A stretch of 64,000 nt of DNA from Methanolobus sp. Its GTDB lineage: Archaea > Halobacteriota > Methanosarcinia > Methanosarcinales > Methanosarcinaceae. Shown here one piece after another: positions 42,659-50,085 of this stretch. The translations under genes were made by a program, and so were the position numbers. How positions within the stretch are numbered: the first letter of the stretch is position 1; each line of letters opens with the position of its first letter. The notes beneath the pieces were generated by a model. The model searched no databases and had not been told where the DNA came from. It worked only from the letters and a program-made list of their open reading frames with translations. The DNA is taken from NCBI RefSeq assembly GCF_016278365.1, contig NZ_JADQBZ010000006.1:1-64000 (forward strand), read 5' to 3'.

Positions 42659-44128
42659 TTATATGTCGTCTTCTTCCACACCAACGGCTGTAAGGAAGCG
42701 CTTGACCACTGCTTCATTCACAAGTCTCAGAAGGGTCTGCCTGTCTTTGGCTGCGCTGAAAACTCCAAGTTCTATAGTTGCGGCTGCAGCGTTGGCATGT
42801 CCTCCGCCAGACTCCTCGCCAAAGGCACGTTTCATGACATCTCCCAGGTTGATGCGGATATCATTGCTTCTGCCGGAGATGAATATCTTGTCATCGCTCA
42901 CACCGAAAACAACGGTCGTCGAGATGCCCTCCAGGTTGAGCAGGTAGTCAGCAGCCTGGGGCAGTGTGTCCCTGTCGCGTATACTTCCAACATTTGAAAG
43001 CAGGTAACTTCCTATCACCTGACGATTATTGATAGCTTCGCCCAGCACGTCCAACGTTTCGATGGACATGGAAGGACGCTCCAGCTGATCAAGTATATCG
43101 TGATCTGATAATGGATAAAGGTATGAAGCAGCCGAAAGGTCAGCTGAGTCAGTGTTTCTCTTAAAGTCCAAGGTGTCGGTCCTGATCCCGTACAGAAGGG
43201 CGGTCGCAAGCTTGCCATCAATATCGATATTAAGTTCCTGCAGGTACTTTGTCACAATAGTGGAGGAAGCACCCACATTCGGGCGTATATCGATAAATTC
43301 GGCATCTATCTCGGAATCCGTGATTGGATGATGGTCTATGATGATACCTATGTGCGTATTCGTAGGCAGGGGATTGTTGGCTCCCGGGCCTGAGCAGTCC
43401 ACCATGGCAATCTTGTCGTAAGCTGCTATCTCAACGTCCTCGTACCTGTAAAGATCAATGCCCAGAAGGTTCACAAAGGCCTTATTCTCCTGATGTCCTA
43501 TCTCTCCGTGATACACAATATCTGCTCTTATGTCGTGGGAATTTGCAATCGTCTTTAATGCAAGCGCACTTGCAATGGCATCAGGGTCCGGGTTATTGTG
43601 CACCATAATAACCATCTTTTTGCCCCGGATATTTTCAAACCACTGTGCCATCTTATTGCCACGCCGCAGCCCTTCGGCACGCTCCAGAGACCTTGAAAGG
43701 GATTTGGCAACCATTCTCGGAGGCATGATAACAAGGTCGGCACCCATTGTTTCCATTTCCTGCATGTTGATAACATCGGTAGCCCTTGCGACACAATATA
43801 CATCCCTTGATACTTTCCTCCTGACATTGTCAAGAGCAGCTTTATTTGCCAAGGTATCGGAACTGAGGATGAGTATGCCTGAAAGATTCTTTGTATTGAT
43901 CCGATCCAGAAGTCCGGGGTCACCTACGTCGCCAACAATGGCTTCATAGGCTTCATCACGCAGGGTCTCTACTTTCTGCGCATCCTTGTCTACGATAATC
44001 AGGTCTTTGTCAAGTTCCCTGAGTTCTTTGGCCAATGCAAAGCCAAAACTCCCGCTTCCAAGTATTAGGTAAGTGGGTTTTATCCTGACCCTGTCACTTG
44101 CAGTGTTCTCCTTAGCAATGGCGTTAAT
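42659..44128 (-). CDS. TrkA-N / DHH phosphoesterase fusion protein, apparent ATT start
   Basis: A 489-residue protein with an N-terminal Rossmann NAD-binding TrkA domain and a C-terminal DHH-DHHA1 phosphoesterase domain (NPDPDAIASALAL, IIIDHHPITDSE, GGGHANAAAATIE). Such archaeal fusions resemble GdpP/NrnA-like nucleotide phosphodiesterases, possibly for pApA or oligonucleotides. The first canonical start, TTG 44035, cuts the nucleotide-binding motif: the in-frame upstream codons give KPTYLILGSGSFGFALAKEL, the TrkA glycine loop. That frame is open back to a TGA yet lacks ATG, GTG or TTG. GGAGGT (44135-44140 on the minus strand) is six bases before ATT 44128, which would yield MNAIAKENTASDRVRIKPTY. 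Confidence 0.85.
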   Translation of the reverse strand: MNAIAKENTASDRVRIKPTYLILGSGSFGFALAKELRELDKDLIIVDKDAQKVETLRDEAYEAIVGDVGDPGLLDRINTKNLSGILILSSDTLANKAALDNVRRKVSRDVYCVARATDVINMQEMETMGADLVIMPPRMVAKSLSRSLERAEGLRRGNKMAQWFENIRGKKMVIMVHNNPDPDAIASALALKTIANSHDIRADIVYHGEIGHQENKAFVNLLGIDLYRYEDVEIAAYDKIAMVDCSGPGANNPLPTNTHIGIIIDHHPITDSEIDAEFIDIRPNVGASSTIVTKYLQELNIDIDGKLATALLYGIRTDTLDFKRNTDSADLSAASYLYPLSDHDILDQLERPSMSIETLDVLGEAINNRQVIGSYLLSNVGSIRDRDTLPQAADYLLNLEGISTTVVFGVSDDKIFISGRSNDIRINLGDVMKRAFGEESGGGHANAAAATIELGVFSAAKDRQTLLRLVNEAVVKRFLTAVGVEEDDI

Positions 44129-44232
44129 ATGAATACCTCCGTTTCATATAGGGATGTTAGGTATATTAAAATAATTCCCAAAAGAAAACATTAACTGCTA
44201 AATAGAATGCAAACAAAGGATAAATAGGTAAC

Positions 44233-45723
44233 ATGGAAGTCATTACACCTTCAAGGATGCGGGCTATCGATAATAATTGTTTTTACCTGGGCATGAACCC
44301 TCTGCAATTGATGGAGAATGCAGGTGCGGGTATTGCACGGGAGATATGTTCGCAGACCGGGGCAGCAACAGTGCTCTTTATCGCAGGCAGGGGTAACAAC
44401 GGAGGCGATGCTTTTGTGGCTGCCAGACACCTTTCTCTTCTTCCGGGATTTAGGGTACGAGTACTCCTGCTCGGAAGCGCATCACAGATAAGGACCATGG
44501 AAGCGCGAGCCAACTTCGATCTGCTCACATACAGCGACATCGATGATATCAGGGAAATACGCGATTCTGCTGACCTGCACTCTTATCCGGACTGGAAAGA
44601 AGCAGATATGATCGTTGACGGTGTGCTTGGGTCAGGGATGAAAGGCCGGTTAAGGGAACCGGAGTCTACAGCAATAGATCTCATCAATGCGGCAGATGCT
44701 TTTGTTATCTCTATAGATTCTCCTTCCGGTTTTGATCCGGACGCCGGTTCATTTGAAAAAAGCGTGAAGGCGGATCTGACCATTACCTTCCACAAAATGA
44801 AGGCCGGTCTTATCCTACCTAACTCAAAGGATTTGACTGGTGAGGTTCGGGTGGTAAAGATAGGGGTCTGCAGGGATGCCGAGGAATTCGTGGGGCCTGG
44901 CGACCTCAAAGGTCTGGCATTGAGAAGCGCTTCCTCGCATAAGGGTAATGCAGGTAGCATACTGGTAATAGGTGGCGGACCTTACTCCGGAGCACCGGCT
45001 TTTGCATCACTTGCAGCTCTAAGGGCAGGTGCTGATCTTGTCACAGTTGCAGTGCCGGAGAGCATTTCACATATAGTGGCTGCCTACTCCCCGGACCTGA
45101 TCATAAAAGGCATGCAAGGTGACCGGTTATGTCCTGATCATATACCTCTGTTGAAACCTCTTATTGATTCAAGTGACGTTGTCGTCATCGGCCCTGGTCT
45201 TGGGAGAGGCGCAGCAACCCTTGAGGCTATCAGACAGATCCTGTTCATGTGCAAAAAAGCCGTCATTGATGCCGATGCGCTTTATGATCTGTCTCTGCCT
45301 GTTGCGGGAAGTGGAGAGTTTATTGTAACGCCTCATGCCGGGGAATTCTCCCGCCTTCTGGGGAGCATACCGGGAAGCGAAATTCCCGTTTCCCCGGAAG
45401 AGAGAAAGAGCCTTGTTCACACATTCTCGAAGGAGGGACAGGTTGTGACCGTACTGAAAGGAAATATCGATGTGATATCCGACGGGAGGGAAACAAGACT
45501 TAACCGGACTGGAAATGCAGGTATGACTGTGGGAGGTACAGGTGATGTTCTTGCGGGTATTGTGGGAGCGCTATTTGCCACTAACAGTGCGTTTGATGCA
45601 GCATGTTGTGGTTGCTTTGTTAATGGTGCCGCAGGGGACCTCGCCTTTCAGGAGAATGGTTATGGCTTGCTTGCGAGTGATGTTATCCGGAAAATCCCAT
45701 ACATAATGAAACAGGAGTGGTAG
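44233..45723 (+). CDS. nnr: Bifunctional NAD(P)H-hydrate epimerase / ADP-dependent dehydratase
   Basis: Nnr repairs hydrated NADH and NADPH. The N-terminal YjeF-N epimerase domain (residues 1-215: AGRGNNGGDAFVAARHL, DGVLGSGMKGR, DSPSGFDPDAG) is fused to the C-terminal ribokinase-like dehydratase (LVIGGGPYSGAPAFASLAAL, VIGPGLGRG, NAGMTVGGTGDVLAGIVGAL). 496 residues is the usual length. AGGTAAC lies directly before ATG 44233. A 60-residue gene, moaC and prs follow on the same strand at short spacing. Stop is TAG. Confidence 0.94.
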   Translation: MEVITPSRMRAIDNNCFYLGMNPLQLMENAGAGIAREICSQTGAATVLFIAGRGNNGGDAFVAARHLSLLPGFRVRVLLLGSASQIRTMEARANFDLLTYSDIDDIREIRDSADLHSYPDWKEADMIVDGVLGSGMKGRLREPESTAIDLINAADAFVISIDSPSGFDPDAGSFEKSVKADLTITFHKMKAGLILPNSKDLTGEVRVVKIGVCRDAEEFVGPGDLKGLALRSASSHKGNAGSILVIGGGPYSGAPAFASLAALRAGADLVTVAVPESISHIVAAYSPDLIIKGMQGDRLCPDHIPLLKPLIDSSDVVVIGPGLGRGAATLEAIRQILFMCKKAVIDADALYDLSLPVAGSGEFIVTPHAGEFSRLLGSIPGSEIPVSPEERKSLVHTFSKEGQVVTVLKGNIDVISDGRETRLNRTGNAGMTVGGTGDVLAGIVGALFATNSAFDAACCGCFVNGAAGDLAFQENGYGLLASDVIRKIPYIMKQEW

Positions 45724-45725
45724 GA

Positions 45726-45908
45726 ATGGAAAAGGAAGGCAGGAGAATAACTGTTGATATTGAACGGAAACGGATCCGTATAAACGTCAGTCATGGTGAA
45801 GATGAGGAGATATTTAAACTGACCTTCGATGAGGCAAGGGATCTGAAAGAAACATTAAATATAACTATTGAGGATTACATGCAGAGGCAGAATCTGCGCA
45901 TAGACTGA
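45726..45908 (+). CDS. Small conserved-type hypothetical protein, 60 residues
   Basis: The product MEKEGRRITVDIERKRIRIN followed by VSHGEDEEIFKLTFDEARDL is highly charged; a strand-strand-helix layout is likely, as in small regulatory or RNA-binding proteins. No family recognised. ATG 45726 follows GGAGTGG; a GTG at 45717 overlaps the nnr stop. Its position between nnr and moaC with 2-15 bp spacing argues that it is a real operon member. Confidence 0.65.
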   Translation: MEKEGRRITVDIERKRIRINVSHGEDEEIFKLTFDEARDLKETLNITIEDYMQRQNLRID

Positions 45909-45923
45909 CCCCTCGGTGATCCG

Positions 45924-46406
45924 TTGACAAACAAATTCACTCATATAGAAGATGACCGTGCGGTCATGGTGGACATAAGCCACAAAGATACGATTGCCAG
46001 AAAGGCAATAGCTTCCGGAGAGATTGTGCTGGGCAGAAGCACCATTGATGATATCAGGAACGGGACAGTTGAGAAAGGCAATGTGCTTTCCACTGCAAGG
46101 GTAGCTGCCATCCTGGCAGTAAAAAGAACTCCCGAACTCATTCCGATGTGTCACCAGATACCAATAACCGGGGTGGATGTGGACTTCTCCATAGAAAAGG
46201 ATCATATCTCTGCGGTGGTGGAAGTGCGTTCAGTCGGAAGGACTGGCGTTGAAATGGAGGCCCTTACAGGTGTTTCCACAGCCCTCCTGACCATATGGGA
46301 CATGGTAAAATCTGCCGAAAAGGATGATACCGGTAATTATCCCCTCACATCTATACGTGACATCAAGGTTCTTTCAAAAGTCAAAGGAACCAAAACTAAT
46401 GTATGA
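45924..46406 (+). CDS. moaC: Cyclic pyranopterin monophosphate synthase
   Basis: MoaC converts the MoaA product to cyclic pyranopterin monophosphate in molybdopterin (tungstopterin) synthesis, needed for formylmethanofuran dehydrogenase. The 160-residue protein has MVDISHKDTIARKAIASGEI, IPMCHQIPITGVDVDF and GVEMEALTGVSTALLTIWDM, with KSAEKDD and KVKG near the C-terminus providing catalytic lysines. The start is TTG 45924, three bases after GGTGATC; no ATG lies nearby. Confidence 0.95.
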   Translation: MTNKFTHIEDDRAVMVDISHKDTIARKAIASGEIVLGRSTIDDIRNGTVEKGNVLSTARVAAILAVKRTPELIPMCHQIPITGVDVDFSIEKDHISAVVEVRSVGRTGVEMEALTGVSTALLTIWDMVKSAEKDDTGNYPLTSIRDIKVLSKVKGTKTNV

Positions 46407-46460
46407 TAACCGTTACATTAGGAAATGCTATAAAAAATGGAACTAAAAGAGGTACATCAT

Positions 46461-47309
46461 TTGAAGATCATAGGAGGACCCGCATCTCAGGCTCTCTCAT
46501 CACGAGTTGCAAGGGAATTGAATCTGGAACCGACTGTTTGTGATTTCACCAGGTTTCCCGACGGTGAGCTTTATACTCGCATCCTGGACGAGGATGTGGA
46601 TGAGGTCACTATTATACAGAGCATAATCACGGATTCTGATTTTGTAGCACTATTGCAGCTTATAGATGCATGTGAAGACTCTCCGGTCATCAATGTTGTC
46701 ATTCCCTACATGGGATATGCAAGGCAGGACCGGAAGTTCAAAACAGGCGAACCCATCAGCGCAAGGGCGATCGCCAGGACCATCAATGCTGACAGGGTAT
46801 TTACTGTGAATGTGCACAAGACGAGTGTGCTGGATTATTTCAATGCTGACGCATTTGACCTGGATGCCTCACAGCTGATAGGATATCATATAAGGTCCAT
46901 GGGTCTCAAGGATGCCCTGCTGGTTTCCCCGGACGCCGGGGCCATGGAGTTCGTAGAGCGGACTGCTAAGGAAATAGGGTACGACTGTGATTACCTTGAG
47001 AAGACCCGCATCTCGGGCGATACTGTGACTATCAAGACAAAGAGCATTGATGTGCAGGGCAGGGATATCGTGCTGCTCGATGATATGATAGCTACCGGTG
47101 GAACGATGGTGGAGTCGATAAAACTGCTTAAAGGGCAGGGTGCAAAAGATGTATATCTTGCCTGCGTCCATCCTGTACTTGCAAGGAATGCTGTCATGAG
47201 ATTATACAATGCAGGTGTGAAAGATATAATCTCCACAGATACAATTGAAAAGACTCAGAGCTGCATCAGTGTTGCGCCCCTGATAGCCGCTACGATAAAA
47301 GGGCTATAA
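46461..47309 (+). CDS. prs: Ribose-phosphate pyrophosphokinase
   Basis: Prs makes PRPP from ribose 5-phosphate and ATP for nucleotide and histidine synthesis. The 282-residue protein shows FPDGELYTRI, VIPYMGYARQDRKFKTGEPI (flexible loop), NVHKTSVLDYF and the PRPP loop LLDDMIATGGTMVES. I choose TTG 46461, giving KIIGGPASQALSSRVA, because GAGGT lies seven bases upstream and the family begins at this point; ATG 46437 would add eight residues (ELKEVHH) carrying the site itself. Confidence 0.94.
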   Translation: MKIIGGPASQALSSRVARELNLEPTVCDFTRFPDGELYTRILDEDVDEVTIIQSIITDSDFVALLQLIDACEDSPVINVVIPYMGYARQDRKFKTGEPISARAIARTINADRVFTVNVHKTSVLDYFNADAFDLDASQLIGYHIRSMGLKDALLVSPDAGAMEFVERTAKEIGYDCDYLEKTRISGDTVTIKTKSIDVQGRDIVLLDDMIATGGTMVESIKLLKGQGAKDVYLACVHPVLARNAVMRLYNAGVKDIISTDTIEKTQSCISVAPLIAATIKGL

Positions 47310-47331
47310 CATAATGGTATTGCAAGGGTAC

Positions 47332-47368
47332 AAGTGCTAATTATATATAATAAGTGCTAATAATTATA
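47332..47368 (+). promoter_or_regulatory. Direct repeat AAGTGCTAA flanking TATA boxes
   Basis: AAGTGCTAA occurs at 47332-47340 and again at 47352-47360, exactly 20 bp apart (about two helical turns), each followed by an A/T box (ttatatata 47341-47349; taattata 47361-47368). The second TATA box is 18-25 bp before ATG 47386. This layout suggests a factor-controlled, nearly leaderless promoter. Confidence 0.45.
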
Positions 47369-47385
47369 CAAATGAGATATTTGAC

Positions 47386-47976
47386 ATGACGTTACCTGAC
47401 ATCTGCCCCCGGGACGGGGCCTCTCATTGTAAGAAGAATGCCTGCCACCTGTACGTTGTGGATTGGCGCTCCGGAGACGAACAATGTATCATAGGCTACC
47501 GTTCGACTCACAAAAGCTTATCGAGATCTTCTCCTGTTGTGGACAGTTATGCACAGGACACTCGCCGGAAGAGGGTGGATCAGGGAAGCCAGGAGCCTTT
47601 AGGATTTTACCCGAAAGAAAAGCAGATCACAGAAGTCCGCCACGTATATGCATCCCGAAAACCGGAAGTTGTTTCCTGTGAAGGAACAAAACCCCTGTGC
47701 TTGCAAGATGCTCATACTGTGGATTCCTGCAAAGGGTCGGATAGCAGATCCTCTGGTGAAGTAAGGTCGTGGCAGCATCCGGATAATCATTCCGTGAATA
47801 CCCACAAAGAACCCGATTTTGAACTGCGTGAGGAAGTAACTGTTAATACTAAGAATACCACAGTGATAGAATCCAGGGAGGCGCCAAAAGAGCAGCCTCC
47901 GAAAAAGAGGAAGTCACTGGATGATGTAATGAACCTTGATCTTCCTGATAACTATGAGGAGGAATTCTGGAAATAA
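47386..47976 (+). CDS. Hypothetical protein with N-terminal Cys motif and low-complexity middle
   Basis: 196 residues. The N-terminus is compact, with CPRDGASHCKKNACHLYVVD and CIIGYRSTH (four cysteines), suggesting a small metal-binding knuckle. The middle (about 45-165) is polar, Ser/Glu/Lys-rich and probably disordered, and the C-terminus has a short motif KKRKSLDDVMNLDLPDNYEE FW. Family not recognised; the arrangement (ordered ends joined by a disordered linker) resembles scaffold or adaptor proteins. It may be co-transcribed with the glycosylase gene 18 bp downstream. Confidence 0.7.
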   Translation: MTLPDICPRDGASHCKKNACHLYVVDWRSGDEQCIIGYRSTHKSLSRSSPVVDSYAQDTRRKRVDQGSQEPLGFYPKEKQITEVRHVYASRKPEVVSCEGTKPLCLQDAHTVDSCKGSDSRSSGEVRSWQHPDNHSVNTHKEPDFELREEVTVNTKNTTVIESREAPKEQPPKKRKSLDDVMNLDLPDNYEEEFWK

Positions 47977-47994
47977 CTCTTTCTTTCTTTTCTT

Positions 47995-48621
47995 ATGAGA
48001 TTTAGAAACAAAGACCTTATTAAGGTCTATCATATACTGCGGGAAGAATTAGGTCCTCAATACTGGTGGCCTGCTGAAACGGCTTTTGAGGTCGTGGTGG
48101 GCGCAATGCTTATCCAGCAGACGAAATGGCCCAATGTTGAAAAAGCCATCTGTAATCTTAAAGAGCATGGACTTCTTGAACCTAAACCTCTTGCAGAATC
48201 CGATCTTCTCCTGCTCGAGGATTTGGTCCGATGCTGTGGTTTCTATCGGCAGAAAGCCTTTAGGCTAAAGAATATTGCCTCCTATTTCACTGAAAATAAG
48301 ATGGACGATGTTTTCTCATTACCCCTTGATGTTCTAAGGCAAAGGATGCTGTCTTTGAAAGGTGTTGGCAATGAAACTGCAGACAGCATAATACTCTATG
48401 CTGCCCACAAACCCCGGTTCGTGATAGATGCATATACGACCCGTATGATGCAATGCGTGGGGGTGGAGGGCAATTACATGCAACTGCAGGGGCTTTTTGA
48501 GAACAGCTTGCCTGCAGATGTTGGCCTCTATCAGGAATATCACGCATTGATAGTGGAATATTCGAAAAGTTACTGCGGGAAGAAAAAATGTGATGCATGC
48601 TTGCTGAAGCAGTCTTTATAA
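47995..48621 (+). CDS. HhH-GPD DNA glycosylase of the COG2231 (MagIII-like) group
   Basis: A 208-residue member of the endonuclease III superfamily. The HhH is LSLKGVGNETADSIILYA and the catalytic Asp lies in FVIDAYTTRMM. In endonuclease III the HhH holds a catalytic Lys (GRKTA); here it is Glu (GNETA), as in COG2231/MagIII proteins that remove 3-methyladenine without lyase activity. The terminal CGKKKCDAC has three Cys, fewer than the four of a normal 4Fe-4S loop. A TPD nuclease-like gene follows after 16 bases. Confidence 0.85.
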   Translation: MRFRNKDLIKVYHILREELGPQYWWPAETAFEVVVGAMLIQQTKWPNVEKAICNLKEHGLLEPKPLAESDLLLLEDLVRCCGFYRQKAFRLKNIASYFTENKMDDVFSLPLDVLRQRMLSLKGVGNETADSIILYAAHKPRFVIDAYTTRMMQCVGVEGNYMQLQGLFENSLPADVGLYQEYHALIVEYSKSYCGKKKCDACLLKQSL

Positions 48622-48637
48622 TTAAGGAGATATTCAA

Positions 48638-49417
48638 ATGGACATCAATACCTACGAACAGATATTCAGTTCCCTTCAGGGGGTTGATGATATTGACAGA
48701 GTGTCAGAAATGTTCTCCCAACCCGTGGGTGTGATATACTCTATACTCAATCAGAAGACTGTGACGAATGTGAAGAAGAACTTCTCCCGCGTGCAGGATC
48801 AAAGCGGCAAGCACCTCTTGATGTGGCAGAAGGGCACCACAATTGTCCAGATAGCCCGGAAGAATCGTATCCCTGCAACTCTCATGGCTGCCATGATCCT
48901 GTCGGAAATGGGTATACCTAAAAAGTCTTTCATGAAGAACATAGAGGATCTTCCTGACATGAGGCTTAAAAAAGAAGTGAAGGAAGCCATGAGTTCCGAT
49001 CACTTCTTCTCTCCGAGAGCTCATGAGGTCCATACGGTCAAAGGGAAAATGGGCGAGTCGATACTTGAGCAGTGGCTTGCGAACAAAGGAATTGCATTCA
49101 GGACCGAGAATGATCTCAGAGCATCAGGAGTTTCAAAGACGCCAGATTTCCTGCTGGATGAACCTATAGAAATTAATGGTAAGAAAGTATCATGGATCGA
49201 GAGCAAGGCCCTCTTCGGTGATGAGAAGGAACATCAATATTATATGAAAAAGCAATTCATCGATTATGAAGGAAACTTCGGTACCGGTATGGTAGTTTAC
49301 TGGTACGGTTTCCTGGATAGCGTAAAGATGGACGGGCACCTTATCAAAGACTACAGGTTCTTTGGAAAGGAGTCCGACACAATCGATGAACTACTAAACC
49401 ATGGAGTTCAGTGGTAG
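48638..49417 (+). CDS. TPD-motif protein, archaeal homolog of human CDIN1 (C15orf41)
   Basis: A 259-residue protein. The N-terminal half is helical (residues 1-120, with an HTH-like TTIVQIARKNRIPATLMAAM), and the C-terminal half has SKTPDFLLDEPIEINGKKVS, WIESKALFGDEKEHQYYMKK and GMVVYWYGFL, the pattern D-x(n)-ExK of PD-(D/E)XK nucleases with the Thr-Pro-Asp signature. It closely resembles eukaryotic CDIN1, mutated in congenital dyserythropoietic anaemia type I, whose biochemical role remains poorly defined. The neighbouring DNA glycosylase suggests a DNA repair context. GGAGATATTCAA precedes ATG 48638. Stop is TAG. Confidence 0.88.
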   Translation: MDINTYEQIFSSLQGVDDIDRVSEMFSQPVGVIYSILNQKTVTNVKKNFSRVQDQSGKHLLMWQKGTTIVQIARKNRIPATLMAAMILSEMGIPKKSFMKNIEDLPDMRLKKEVKEAMSSDHFFSPRAHEVHTVKGKMGESILEQWLANKGIAFRTENDLRASGVSKTPDFLLDEPIEINGKKVSWIESKALFGDEKEHQYYMKKQFIDYEGNFGTGMVVYWYGFLDSVKMDGHLIKDYRFFGKESDTIDELLNHGVQW

Positions 49418-49689
49418 ATTCCAAGATCTATTTCTACTTCGGTGTTCTGTTCAATGGTTTTTTCGGGGATTGGCTTTTCTGTTTGTATGAAGACATTCTT
49501 GGTGTATACCTGGTATACTTCTTCCTCGTCATACAGTATTGCTTCGTTATTGATGGTCGCGTGGTTGCCGTGAACTGCGATGAAAGGAAGAGCTTCTTCT
49601 TCCATAGGTTCACACTTGTTCCTCATGTAGAGTATGTCCAGAGATGTGCACATAGGTACGTCTACTTTTGTGGTGGTTATGCGGGTCAT
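49408..49689 (-). CDS. Hypothetical protein, 93 residues, convergent with the TPD gene
   Basis: The product TRITTTKVDVPMCTSLDILY, then MEEEALPFIAVHGNHATINN, looks beta-rich with an acidic tail (EKTIEQNTEVEIDLGIYH). No family recognised. The antisense plus-strand frame (49411-49710) is rich in Phe, Tyr, and Val as expected for a complement of an acidic protein, so the minus strand is the better choice. Its last ten bases overlap the end of the TPD gene. Start could be GTG 49692. Confidence 0.5.
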   Translation of the reverse strand: MTRITTTKVDVPMCTSLDILYMRNKCEPMEEEALPFIAVHGNHATINNEAILYDEEEVYQVYTKNVFIQTEKPIPEKTIEQNTEVEIDLGIYH

Positions 49690-50085
49690 CACTTTTACTA
49701 TAATGGTTAGTTATTAATACCTTACGGTTCGCCTATCTACGAACAATCTCTATTATTTAAGAAAGAGTGACTCTTGCTAGCATTCTTCAAAAGTGTACCT
49801 ATGACTTCACCGATGGTCTGATCTGTGTACTCTGATATGGATAATTTGCAGTCCGACCTCCTTTAGAATCCCTCCTCTCCGGATATGGCTGTCTCTGTAA
49901 AATATATTGACGCACCGTTGGGGCTATACGTGTGATGGAAATCACAGCCTGCGTTCTTAAGCAAAGGTTATAATAGTAGCAATAATTTAAGGTTACAATC
50001 TCTCAGTCTCTCAGAGACCACTTTCATAAAATCTAATCGCTTAAATATTTACAAAATTACTCACTTTCTGGTATTGGTGAAAAGA
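49690..50085. other. Gap upstream of lysS
   Basis: No gene supported. It contains a perfect hairpin tgtgat-GGAA-atcaca (49931-49946), a small stem gtctc-tca-gagac (50011-50023), and the lysS promoter ttaaatatttac at 50041-50052, 34 bp before ATG 50086, with GGTGA at 50076-50080 as ribosome binding site. Confidence 0.55.

Noticed and set aside
49411-49710. 99-codon plus-strand frame opposite the 49408-49689 gene
   Set aside because: Rich in Phe, Tyr, Val, and Cys as the complement of an acidic protein; the minus-strand product looks more natural.
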